A stretch of DNA of 12,681 bases from Modestobacter sp. GTDB taxonomy: Bacteria; Actinomycetota; Actinomycetes; Mycobacteriales; Geodermatophilaceae. The notes under the pieces are model-generated. The model was not told the DNA's origin and did not search any database. It saw only the letters and a list, made by a program, of their open reading frames with translations. The stretch lies in contig JAOPUQ010000155.1 in NCBI GenBank assembly GCA_025963425.1, forward strand, positions 1 through 12,681, written 5' to 3'. This document shows, piece by piece, positions 5,459 to 12,340 of this stretch. The number at the start of each line of letters is the position of its first letter. Within the stretch, counting starts at the first letter, position 1. The translations under genes were made by a program, and so were the position numbers.

Positions 5459-6790
5459 TCAGACCCCCGAGACGATGCCGGAGAGGTCCCGGGCCATCTG
5501 GCTGGCCTCCCGCGAGGCGCCCACCATGGCCTCCTGGGCCTGCGCGGTCGAGGCGTTCTGCTCCTGGACGGCGGCGGCGATGGTCGTCTGGCTCTCCACG
5601 ACCCCCGCGATGATCTCCTGGATGCTGGCCAGCGCCGCGCCGGCCGCGGTCACGTCGGCGCGCACCGTGTCGACCACCCCGCGGATCCGCTCGGTGGCCC
5701 GGGCGGTCTCCAGCGCCAGGTCCTTCACCTCACCGGCGACGACCGCGAACCCACGGCCGGCCTCGCCGGCCCGGGCGGACTCGATGGTGGCGTTGAGCGC
5801 CAGCAGGTTGGTCTGGTCGGCGATGCCGGAGATGCTGCCGGCGATCTGGTCGATCTCGCCCATGGTCGCGGCGAGCCGGTCGATGGTGACGGCGCTGCCG
5901 CGGGACTGCACGCTGGCCTCCTGGGCGGTGCTGCTGGCCCGGCCGGCCGCGGCGGAGATCTCCTCGATCGCCGACCGCAGGCCCTCCATCACCGACGTCG
6001 CCGTCCCGACGTTCTCCTCCAGGCGCCGGCCGGCGCCCTCGAGCCCGGCCAGCTGACCGGCCATCCCCGCGGCACGCACCTCACGCTCGCGCAGCCGCCG
6101 GGTCTCCTCCTCGGCGGCGGCCGCCCGCTCGGCGGCGAGCTCGGCCTGGGCGTGGACCTGGGCGACCTGCTGCTCCTCGGCGCGGACCTGCTCCGCGCGG
6201 CGGGCGCGTTCGGCCTCCTCGGTGAACTTCCAGCCGTAAGCCAGGAACGTGGCCTCGGCCAGCAGGAACACCGCGTGCAGGCCGGCGAAGAGGAGCGAGT
6301 GGTGCTGCGCCTGCGGCGTGGAGAACACCGACATCGGCATCCACAGGCTCATCGCCGCGTGGTGGACGGCGACGAAGCCCACCGCGAGCAGGAAGGGCGT
6401 CCAGTTCTGGTAGAGCGCGACCATGGCCAGCAGGACGTAGAACCAGATGTGCAGGTCGGTCAACCCGCCACCGACGTGCACGAGGACGTCGGCGCCGACC
6501 ATCAGCCCGAGGCTCACCGCACTGGCCCGGACGGCCTGCCCGGAGGCGACCTGCCCGACCAGCAGGAGGACGACCATGGCGGCCAGCTGGCCCCACAGCA
6601 GGAAGCCGCTGACGCCGCGGAGCAGGCCGATGCCGGCGAGCGCGGGCACGTGCGCGGCGAGGACCACCGAGATGACCCGGTGGCGGGCGGCGAAGCCGGC
6701 CTCGGCGAGCGGCACGGTGCGCGGGATGCGGCCGGCTCGCGCGACCGGCGGTCCGGCGACGCTGCTGGACTGCGAGAGGATGGTGGTCAC
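5459..6790 (-). CDS. Methyl-accepting chemotaxis protein with polytopic membrane sensor
   Basis: A 443-residue membrane chemoreceptor-like protein. The C-terminal signalling domain is clear: a long coiled coil from about residue 190, and the hairpin tip SGIADQTNLLALNATIESAR at 321-340 running on through AGEAGRGFAVVAGEVKDLA, which contacts CheA/CheW. The N-terminal half has five or six hydrophobic segments (roughly 38-57, 62-82, 89-107, 113-127, 131-147, 167-186) instead of the usual two plus a periplasmic domain. No HAMP or CheR-binding C-terminal pentapeptide is seen, so the sensor is membrane-embedded. The membrane part contains several His, including HH at 143-144 and 163-164. The GTG at 6790 lacks a clear ribosome-binding site. 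No che or flagellar gene is nearby, so its partners and ligand are unknown. It is divergent from the dehydrogenase at 6916. Confidence 0.9.
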   Translation of the reverse strand: MTTILSQSSSVAGPPVARAGRIPRTVPLAEAGFAARHRVISVVLAAHVPALAGIGLLRGVSGFLLWGQLAAMVVLLLVGQVASGQAVRASAVSLGLMVGADVLVHVGGGLTDLHIWFYVLLAMVALYQNWTPFLLAVGFVAVHHAAMSLWMPMSVFSTPQAQHHSLLFAGLHAVFLLAEATFLAYGWKFTEEAERARRAEQVRAEEQQVAQVHAQAELAAERAAAAEEETRRLREREVRAAGMAGQLAGLEGAGRRLEENVGTATSVMEGLRSAIEEISAAAGRASSTAQEASVQSRGSAVTIDRLAATMGEIDQIAGSISGIADQTNLLALNATIESARAGEAGRGFAVVAGEVKDLALETARATERIRGVVDTVRADVTAAGAALASIQEIIAGVVESQTTIAAAVQEQNASTAQAQEAMVGASREASQMARDLSGIVSGV

Positions 6791-6903
6791 ACCCGCTGTC
6801 TCGGCCGGTGGGACGCCGACATGCAGTCCAGCGGCCGACTTTCTCTAGCACACCCACCGGTCGGCCCCGCGGGCTGGGGCTGGCCGGACGGCGGCAGCGG
6901 TCC

Positions 6904-6909
6904 TAGCCT
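6904..6909 (+). promoter_or_regulatory. -10 hexamer TAGCCT of a leaderless promoter
   Basis: TAGCCT fits TAnnnT and ends 6 bases before the ATG at 6916, so transcription would begin at or next to the start codon. No ribosome-binding site is present in the gap. The -35 region is weak. Confidence 0.6.
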
Positions 6910-6915
6910 CCGCCC

Positions 6916-7671
6916 ATGGCTGTCGAACAGTTCCTGGACGGGCGTCGCGCACTGATCACCGGCGGCGCGTCAGGCATCGGGCGGGCCTGCGCGGTCCGGC
7001 TGGCCGCGGCCGGCGCGGCCGTGGTGGTGGCCGACCGGGACGCCGCCGGCGCCGCGGCCGTCGCCGCCGAGGTGGGCGGGACGGCGGTGACCGTCGACCT
7101 CTCCGACCTCGACGCCGTCGACGCCCTGGACCTCGACGTCGACGTGCTGGTGAACAACGCCGGCCTGCAGCACGTGGCACCGCTGCACGAGTTCCCGGTG
7201 GACCGCTTCTCCCTCATCCTGCGGCTGATGCTCGAGGCGCCGTTCCGGCTGGTGCGTGGCGCCCTGCCGCACATGTACGAGCGAGGCTGGGGCCGGGTGG
7301 TGAACATCAGCTCGGTGCACGGGCTGCGGGCCTCGCCGTACAAGTCGGCCTACGTCACCGCCAAGCACGGCCTCGAGGGTCTGTCGAAGGTGATCGCCCT
7401 GGAGGGTGCGCCGCACGGGGTGACGTCGAACTGCGTGAACCCGGCCTACGTCCGGACGCCACTCGTCGAGGGGCAGATCGCCGACCAGGCGCGCACGCAC
7501 GGCATCCCGGAGGACCAGGTGGTCGAGCAGGTGATGCTGGCGCCGGCCGCCGTCAAGCGGCTGATCGAGCCGGCCGAGGTCGCCGAGGCCGTGGCGTACC
7601 TGTGCTCCCCGGTGACCGGGTCGATGACCGGCAGCTCGCTGGTGATGGACGGCGGGTGGACGGCCTCCTGA
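6916..7671 (+). CDS. 3-hydroxybutyrate dehydrogenase-type SDR oxidoreductase
   Basis: Cytoplasmic NAD(H)-dependent short-chain dehydrogenase of 251 residues, best read as D-3-hydroxybutyrate dehydrogenase (3-hydroxybutyrate to acetoacetate; ketone-body or polyhydroxybutyrate use). The cofactor motif TGGASGIG is at residues 15-22 and NNAG at 80-83. The catalytic triad is S133, Y146 and K150 (YVTAK). The subfamily signatures NNAGLQHVAP (80-89), SAYVTAKHGLEGL, NPAYVRTPLV and DQARTHGIPEDQV match bacterial HBDHs as I remember them, and the C-terminus DGGWTAS is typical. The Asn of the usual SDR tetrad, expected near 105, is replaced (LRLMLEAPF). This appears in an actinobacterial subgroup, so the exact substrate is less certain. 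The gene appears leaderless and stands alone. Confidence 0.85.
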   Translation: MAVEQFLDGRRALITGGASGIGRACAVRLAAAGAAVVVADRDAAGAAAVAAEVGGTAVTVDLSDLDAVDALDLDVDVLVNNAGLQHVAPLHEFPVDRFSLILRLMLEAPFRLVRGALPHMYERGWGRVVNISSVHGLRASPYKSAYVTAKHGLEGLSKVIALEGAPHGVTSNCVNPAYVRTPLVEGQIADQARTHGIPEDQVVEQVMLAPAAVKRLIEPAEVAEAVAYLCSPVTGSMTGSSLVMDGGWTAS

Positions 7672-7694
7672 GCCCCCGGGCCCGGCCGCCCTCC

Positions 7695-7700
7695 TACCCT
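7695..7700 (+). promoter_or_regulatory. -10 hexamer TACCCT of a leaderless promoter
   Basis: TACCCT ends 6 bases before the GTG at 7707, the same geometry as the promoters at 6904 and 8647. It lies in the 35-base gap after the dehydrogenase stop, so this gene probably has its own transcript starting at the GTG. Confidence 0.6.
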
Positions 7701-7706
7701 GGGCCG

Positions 7707-8627
7707 GTGCCCGCCGCCCTGACCGCCGACCCCCGGGTGCTCCCCGAGACCGAGTGGACGGCACGGCAGGAGGCCCACGAGCGGCGCGTCGAGCCGTGGG
7801 TGGGTCCGCACCTGGAGCGCCGCCGGGAGGGCCGCGCCCACCCCGTGCTGGACTTCCTGTTCACCTACTACTCACACACCCCCGGCCGGCTGCGCCGCTG
7901 GCACCCCGGCCCCGGCTCGGCGCTCCTCGGCGAGGCCGCCCGGGAGCGGCTGGCCTGGCCGTTCCACGTCGAGGTCGCCGTCCGCGACGACGGTGGACGG
8001 GAGACGACGGGGGTGGCCCTCGACGTCCCGGCCTTCCTGGCCCGGCGCCGGGACGCGGTCACCTGGATGGCCGGCCTGCTGCGGGCCACCGCCGGGCGGC
8101 CGGCGTCCTTCGGCTGCTTCGGGCTGCACGAGTGGGCGATGGCCTACCGCCCCGACGACGGCGCCGTCCGCCACGACGCCGTGCCGCTGCGCCTGGGCGC
8201 GGCCGGCACCGCCGACGTCGTCGACACCCACCGGGTGCAGTGCAGCCACATCGACGCGTTCCGGTTCTTCACCCCGCGCGCCCGCCCGCTCAACACCCTG
8301 CAGCCCACGCGGGACACCCAGACCGAGCTCGAGCAGCCGGGCTGCCTGCACGCCACGATGGACCTCTACAAGTGGGCCTACAAGCTGGGCCCGGCCTGCC
8401 CCGGCGAGCTGGTGGCCGACTGCTTCGCCCTCGCCGTCGAGGTCCGGGAGCTGGACATGCGGGCCTCGCCCTACGACCTGCGCGAGCACGGTTACGAGCC
8501 GGTGCGGATAGAGACCGCCGAGGGCAAGGCGGCGTACGTGGCCGCCCAGCGTCACGTCGCCCAACGGGGCGCGGCCCTGCGGCGTCGGCTGCTCGACGTC
8601 TGCGATGCGCTGCTCGCCTCGTCCTGA
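7707..8627 (+). CDS. Conserved actinobacterial protein of unknown function (306 aa)
   Basis: A 306-residue soluble protein of a family I recognise from many actinobacteria. Relatives are sometimes labelled 3-methyladenine DNA glycosylase, but I see no helix-hairpin-helix or other glycosylase motif, so I do not adopt that name. Conserved blocks include HPVLDFLFTYYS (45-56), GCFGLHEWAM (136-145), CSHIDAFRFFTP (179-190), EQPGCLHATMDLYKWAYKLGP spread over 209-229, and DMRASPYD (250-257). The clustered Cys, His, Asp and Glu suggest a metal site or active centre. There is no signal peptide or membrane segment. The GTG at 7707 is chosen because homologous-looking sequence begins soon after it and a TACCCT hexamer lies 6 bases upstream. 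The phosphatase gene follows after 31 bases but has its own promoter signal. Confidence 0.8.
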   Translation: MPAALTADPRVLPETEWTARQEAHERRVEPWVGPHLERRREGRAHPVLDFLFTYYSHTPGRLRRWHPGPGSALLGEAARERLAWPFHVEVAVRDDGGRETTGVALDVPAFLARRRDAVTWMAGLLRATAGRPASFGCFGLHEWAMAYRPDDGAVRHDAVPLRLGAAGTADVVDTHRVQCSHIDAFRFFTPRARPLNTLQPTRDTQTELEQPGCLHATMDLYKWAYKLGPACPGELVADCFALAVEVRELDMRASPYDLREHGYEPVRIETAEGKAAYVAAQRHVAQRGAALRRRLLDVCDALLASS

Positions 8628-8646
8628 ACCGCCGGCCCGGGCGTCG

Positions 8647-8652
8647 TACGGT
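8647..8652 (+). promoter_or_regulatory. -10 hexamer TACGGT of a leaderless promoter
   Basis: TACGGT ends 6 bases before the GTG at 8659. The GGGAGG at 8654-8659 overlaps the start codon and is too close to serve as a ribosome-binding site, which favours leaderless translation. Confidence 0.55.
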
Positions 8653-8658
8653 CGGGAG

Positions 8659-9498
8659 GTGACCGCCACCCGCACCGACCGCTGGATCACCCTCGACGGG
8701 ACGACGAACACCCGCGACCTCGGGGGGCTGCCCACCCGGGACGGCGGCACCACCCGGTTCGGCCGGGTGCTGCGCAGCGACAACCTCCAGACCCTCACCC
8801 CGGCCGACGTCCACCTGCTGGTCGACGAGCTGGGGCTGCGCGATGTCATCGACCTGCGCACCACCGCCGAGGTCCTGCTCGAGGGCCGCGGCCCGCTGCG
8901 GGAGGTGCCCGCGGTGACCCACCGGCACTTCACCCTGCTGCCCGAGCGGGGGCAGCGCACCGACGTGTTCGCCGTCGAGGAGGACGATGCGCAGGTCCGC
9001 GCGGGCCTGCCGGCCGACTGGGCCGAGTCGGTGCTCCCGCGGGCGACGGCACCCGGCGCCGAGGACGAGCCGCCCGCCGTCCGGTCCTACCTGGGCTACC
9101 TGGTCGACGGCGAGGAGAACGTGCTGGCCGCGCTGCGGACGCTGGCCGCCGGCGGGCCCGGCGCCGCGCTCGTGCACTGCGCCGCCGGCAAGGACCGGAC
9201 CGGGGTGGTCTGCGCGCTCGCCCTGGCGGTCGCCGACGTCGAGACCGAGGCGATCATCGCCGACTACGCGCAGACCGCGGAGGTGATCGACGCGCTGGTC
9301 GCCAAGCTGGCCGCCAGCCCGACCTACGCCGAGGACATGACGCTGCGGGACACCGCCAGCCATACCCCGCGGGCGGAGTCGATGCGGCGGGTCCTCGCGG
9401 TGCTCGACGAGTGGCACGGCGGTCCGGTCGGCTGGCTCACCGAGCACGGCTTCGGTCCTGAGGAGCAGGCCGCGCTCCGGGCGCGGCTGCGCGACTGA
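8659..9498 (+). CDS. PtpB/LipA-type tyrosine (dual-specificity) protein phosphatase
   Basis: A 279-residue protein phosphatase of the Tyr_phosphatase_3 family, which includes mycobacterial PtpB and Listeria LipA. The signature HCAAGKDRTG, with nucleophile C174 and phosphate-binding R180, matches the CX5R P-loop, and the Lys after Gly is typical of this family. The N-terminal block NTRDLGGLPTRDGG (from about residue 17) followed by RSDNLQTLTPAD is equally characteristic. Known members hydrolyse phosphotyrosine, phosphoserine/threonine and in some cases phosphoinositides. No secretion signal is visible, so it is probably cytoplasmic unless exported by another route. The start is the GTG at 8659; upstream codons in frame belong to the previous gene's end. 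The physiological substrate is unknown. Confidence 0.9.
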   Translation: MTATRTDRWITLDGTTNTRDLGGLPTRDGGTTRFGRVLRSDNLQTLTPADVHLLVDELGLRDVIDLRTTAEVLLEGRGPLREVPAVTHRHFTLLPERGQRTDVFAVEEDDAQVRAGLPADWAESVLPRATAPGAEDEPPAVRSYLGYLVDGEENVLAALRTLAAGGPGAALVHCAAGKDRTGVVCALALAVADVETEAIIADYAQTAEVIDALVAKLAASPTYAEDMTLRDTASHTPRAESMRRVLAVLDEWHGGPVGWLTEHGFGPEEQAALRARLRD

Positions 9499-9511
9499 CC
9501 CGAGCGGCGAC

Positions 9512-10032
9512 CGGTCCAGCGGCGAGCCCTCGATGCGGAACGGCTCGGCGAAGCAGCCGCGCACCCGGTCGACGAACTCGGCGGCGGCGTCCGGGCCGGT
9601 CGGTCCCGGCAGGACCAGGGCGAACTCGCCGCCGCTCAACCGGCCGACGGTGTCCTGCGGGCGCACCACCGCGCCGAGCCGCGCGGCGACCTGGCGCAGG
9701 AGCTCGTCGCCGGCCGCATGGCCCAGGGTGTCGTTGACCAGCTTGAACCGGTCCAGGTCGCAGAAGAGGACGGCGAGCCACTCGTCCGGACCCGTGCCGG
9801 CCAGCCGGGTGTCGAGCTGCTCGGTGAACAGCACCCGGTTGGGCAGGCCGGTCAGCGCGTCGTGGGTGGCCTGGTGCCCGACGGTGGCCAGCAGGCTCGC
9901 CTTCTGCAGGGCGGTGGTCGCCTGGTCGGGAGCGAGGACGTCGGCGAGCTGCAGGACGTCGAGCAGCTGCTGGACCTCGGGGCTGGCCGACTCGCGGGTG
10001 AGGAAGCGGGGTTCGCCGGCCCCGGACAGCAG
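9512..10032 (-). pseudogene. Diguanylate cyclase (GGDEF) remnant, truncated at both ends
   Basis: In one minus-strand frame a GGDEF domain is plain: THDALTGLPNRVLFTEQL, then LAVLFCDLDRFKLVNDTLGHAAGDELLRQ, then GRLSGGEFALVLPG, then FRIEGSPLD. Intact enzymes make cyclic di-GMP. Here the signature is SGGEF (9622-9636) in place of GGDEF, so the active site is damaged. The conserved block containing HDALTGLPNR lies upstream of the first usable start (GTG at 9834), and no ATG, GTG or TTG occurs in frame up to the stop at 10111. The 3' side breaks off at about 9512, before the usual TASIG motif and the last helices, where it meets the phosphatase gene end. The N-terminal sensory part is gone. It looks like a deletion relic. 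Limits are approximate. Confidence 0.75.
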
Positions 10033-10033
10033 A

Positions 10034-10066
10034 CGACCCCGGACTCCACACGGGAGGCCGGGGTCG
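10034..10066 (-). terminator. Strong stem-loop after the 51-residue protein gene
   Basis: Perfect arms CGACCCCGG (10034-10042) and CCGGGGTCG (10058-10066), with additional inner pairing CTCC/GGAG, form a long hairpin 45 bases downstream of the minus-strand stop at 10111. No T-tract is present. It also marks the 5' border of the GGDEF remnant, showing that the relic is not expressed as a normal gene. Confidence 0.65.
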
Positions 10067-10110
10067 AGTGTCGTCCCGCGCTCGTCCCCGGGGGCGAGGA
10101 CGGCGCCGGG

Positions 10111-10266
10111 TCAGCGCAGTGCGTTGGTGAACTGGCCGCTGTTGGCGAGGGTCAGCAGCTCGTCACGCATCGCGGGGCTGCTGGTGCGGGCCACGGCGAG
10201 GTCCAGGGCCCGCCGGGTACGCGCCGCCTGCCGACGCTGACGCCAGCTGGAGGTCACGCTGCTCAT
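10111..10266 (-). CDS. Small Arg-rich conserved-looking protein (51 aa)
   Basis: A 51-residue protein, MSSVTSSWRQRRQAARTRRA at the start, then a helical C-terminal half with AMRDELLTLANSGQF. The N-terminal half is strongly basic (eight Arg among residues 9-28) and could bind nucleic acid or an acidic partner. I recall similar short proteins in Geodermatophilaceae-type genomes, without a function. The start is well supported: AGAAGG lies 6 bases before the ATG at 10266. The leader upstream (10267-10390) is unusually AT-rich for this window, as expected of a promoter region, and a strong terminator follows the gene. Expression as a monocistronic unit is therefore likely. Confidence 0.7.
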   Translation of the reverse strand: MSSVTSSWRQRRQAARTRRALDLAVARTSSPAMRDELLTLANSGQFTNALR

Positions 10267-10390
10267 GTACTGCCTTCTTCCGGGTTGTCGCTGCCTGTGT
10301 GACGCCCGTAGTAAAGCAGGGACAGCGACGTTTATTCCAGCGAAATGCAAGGCATGTCGGGGTATTGACCAACGCATCCTTCAATTCGAG

Positions 10391-10417
10391 GGGTGAGGAC
10401 CCACACAAGCCTCACCC
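10391..10417 (-). terminator. Stem-loop downstream of ptsI
   Basis: GGGTGAGG (10391-10398) and CCTCACCC (10410-10417) are perfect 8-base arms with an 11-base loop, about 100 bases beyond the ptsI stop on the minus strand and upstream of the 51-residue gene. It most likely terminates ptsI transcription. The 10267-10517 gap otherwise holds an AT-richer stretch near 10310-10385 (probable promoter of the 51-residue gene) and the hexamer repeat. Confidence 0.55.
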
Positions 10418-10470
10418 GCGTGTCACGCCTACGACGGCGTCCCGCACCGCCTCCGGTGGACGGCGGGGGC

Positions 10471-10504
10471 GGCGGTGGCGGTGGCGGTGGCGGTGGCGGT
10501 GGCG
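10471..10504. repeat. Hexanucleotide tandem repeat (GGCGGT)n
   Basis: Five exact copies of GGCGGT (10471-10500) plus four more bases of a sixth. It begins 13 bases past the ptsI stop codon in the minus-strand 3' region. Such a tract is prone to slippage, but being outside the reading frame it cannot alter the protein. Confidence 0.9.
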
Positions 10505-10517
10505 CGAGGACCTCCGG

Positions 10518-12227
10518 TCAGGCGGCGAGCACCGCACGGGCGGCTGCCCGGGCCGCCTGCGGGTCCTCGGCGGCCAGCGCCGCCTGCGCGGCCCGCTGAC
10601 AGCTGGCCAGGTCCACGGTCGCCAGCCGGGCGCCCACCCCGGACACCGAGGAGGCCGCACAGGACAGCGACGAGATGCCCAGGCCGACCAGCACGCAGGC
10701 GAGCAGCGGATCGGCCGCGGCCTCGCCGCACACACCGACCGGCTTGCCGGCCCGCTGCCCGGCCGCGGCCGTGGCCTGCACCAGCGCGAGCAGGGCGGGC
10801 TGCCACGGGTCGGTGAGGTCGGCCAGCTCTGCGGAGAGCCGGTCGGCGGCGAAGGTGTACTGCGAGAGGTCGTTGGTGCCGATGGACAGGAAGTCCAGAT
10901 GCTCGAGGAACCGGTCGGCCAGCAGCGCGACCGAGGGCACCTCGACCATGACCCCGGGTACCAGGCCGCGCTCGCGCACCAGGGCGGCGAACTCGGCCGC
11001 CTCGGCGACCGTGGACACCATGGGCGCCATCACCCACGGCACCGACCCGGTCGCCCGGGCCGCCTCGGCCACGGCGTCCAGCTGACGGGTCAGCAGTCCG
11101 GGATCCCGCCGGGCGATGCGGAGCCCCCGCACGCCCAGCGCCGGGTTGGCCTCGTCCGGCGGGGTGGCGAAGGCCAGCGGCTTGTCCGACCCGGCATCCA
11201 GCGTGCGCAGCACCACCTTGCCGCCCGGGAAGGCCTCGAACACCGCGGCGTACAGCTGCGCCTGCTCCTCGACCGCCGGCTCCTCGGTGCGTCCGAAGAA
11301 CGCCAGCTCGGTGCGCAGCAGCCCGACCCCCTCTGCCTGCGCCGCCGCTGCCGCGCGGGCGCCGGGTCCGTCCTGCACGTTGGCGAGCAGCTGCACCGGG
11401 TGACCGTCCCGGGTCGTGGCCGGCCCGCGGTACCCCGCCAGCGCCGCCGCGGCCGCCCGGGAGGCGGCGACCCGCTCCTGCGCCCCGGCCGGCTCCGGGT
11501 CCACGGTGACCGTGCCCTGTTCCCCGTCCACCAGCACGAGCGCCCCGGCCGGGACGTCGGCGAGCCCGCCCACCCCGACGACACAGGGCAGTCCCAGCTG
11601 GCGGGCGATGATCGCGGTGTGACTGGTGGCCCCGCCCAGCCGCGTCGCCAGCGCGATGATGCGCGCGGGGTCCAGCCCGGCGGTGTCGGCCGGCGCGAGG
11701 TCGTCGTCGAGGAGCACCGAGGGCGTGTCGGGGGCGGGCACGCCCGGCTCGCCCTGGCCGGTGAGCTCGGCGACGATCCGGTCCCGGATGTCGCGCACGT
11801 CGGTGACCCGCTCGGCCATCAGCCCGCCGAGGCTGGTGAACAGGCCCACGAACTGCTCGGCGGCGCCCACCGTGGCCACCGCGGCCGAGGCGCCGGCGCT
11901 GATCCGCTGCTCCACCGCCGACAGCAGCCCCCGGTCCCGCGCCAGCCCGGCGGTGGTGGCGAGGACCTCCGCGCTCACCCCGGTGGCCGAGGCCGCCCGG
12001 CCGGCCAGCCGTTCGGCGACGACCGCCGCCGCGGTGACGAACCGTTCCTTCTCGGCGCCCCGGTCGACAGGAGGCACCTCGGCGGCGTCGCCGTCCGGCA
12101 GCCGGACGGCGCCGACGGGCCGCACGACCGGACCCAGGGCGACTCCCGGCACCACCGGCGTGCCGGTGAGCACGGTCGGGTAGGTGAGCGGGACCGGGGA
12201 GCCGGTCCGGGTGGGGGTGGACGACAT
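10518..12227 (-). CDS. ptsI: Phosphoenolpyruvate-protein phosphotransferase (PTS enzyme I)
   Basis: Cytoplasmic enzyme I of the sugar phosphotransferase system. It takes phosphate from phosphoenolpyruvate onto a histidine and passes it to HPr. Length is 569 residues, close to the usual 570-575. The phosphohistidine motif GGATSHTAIIARQLGLPCVVG places the active His at 203. The PEP-binding barrel shows GVGLLRTE (R305), RTLDAGSDKP (R341), VMVEVPS (E429) and DFLSIGTNDLSQYTFAADR (N452, D453), and GVCGEAAADP gives the catalytic Cys at 500. All key residues are present. The ATG at 12227 has GAGG 6 bases upstream. It is divergent from a DeoR-type regulator, the common actinobacterial fructose-PTS arrangement in which kinase, EII permease and HPr genes follow the regulator. 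A promoter is seen at 12341-12369. Confidence 0.95.
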   Translation of the reverse strand: MSSTPTRTGSPVPLTYPTVLTGTPVVPGVALGPVVRPVGAVRLPDGDAAEVPPVDRGAEKERFVTAAAVVAERLAGRAASATGVSAEVLATTAGLARDRGLLSAVEQRISAGASAAVATVGAAEQFVGLFTSLGGLMAERVTDVRDIRDRIVAELTGQGEPGVPAPDTPSVLLDDDLAPADTAGLDPARIIALATRLGGATSHTAIIARQLGLPCVVGVGGLADVPAGALVLVDGEQGTVTVDPEPAGAQERVAASRAAAAALAGYRGPATTRDGHPVQLLANVQDGPGARAAAAAQAEGVGLLRTELAFFGRTEEPAVEEQAQLYAAVFEAFPGGKVVLRTLDAGSDKPLAFATPPDEANPALGVRGLRIARRDPGLLTRQLDAVAEAARATGSVPWVMAPMVSTVAEAAEFAALVRERGLVPGVMVEVPSVALLADRFLEHLDFLSIGTNDLSQYTFAADRLSAELADLTDPWQPALLALVQATAAAGQRAGKPVGVCGEAAADPLLACVLVGLGISSLSCAASSVSGVGARLATVDLASCQRAAQAALAAEDPQAARAAARAVLAA

Positions 12228-12340
12228 GGCGCGCCTCGCTGTCTGGCTCGGACCCGGCAGGGGACCGCCCGGAGGGCGGACCGCCGGGGGGACGGTTCGG
12301 GGAGAGACCGAGGGACTCCGTTGGCCGCGACTCGGTGATC

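Noticed and set aside
5166..6056. A 296-codon plus-strand frame over the chemotaxis gene end
   Set aside because: Runs through the small acidic gene and the terminator, and is antisense to the MCP signalling domain.
7872..8960. A 362-codon minus-strand frame
   Set aside because: Antisense to two well-supported plus-strand genes, low-complexity Arg/Gly/Val composition and no domain motifs.
8290..9834. A 514-codon minus-strand frame starting inside the GGDEF domain
   Set aside because: Only the first ~107 residues resemble a real protein. The rest is antisense to the phosphatase and its neighbour, so I treat the start as a GGDEF remnant and the rest as noise.
10300..10390. Stress sigma-factor promoter (GGAA-type -35) for the 51-residue gene
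   Set aside because: GGAATA is present on the minus strand, but no matching GTT-type -10 occurs at the right distance; only a general AT-rich promoter region can be supported.
10471..10504. Possible CRISPR-like repeat
   Set aside because: The repeat is a contiguous 6-base tandem array without spacers, hence a microsatellite.
10299..12338. A 679-codon plus-strand frame and a 672-codon minus-strand frame over the ptsI region
   Set aside because: Both are Arg/Gly/Pro-rich shadows of ptsI, whose own frame carries all enzyme I motifs.
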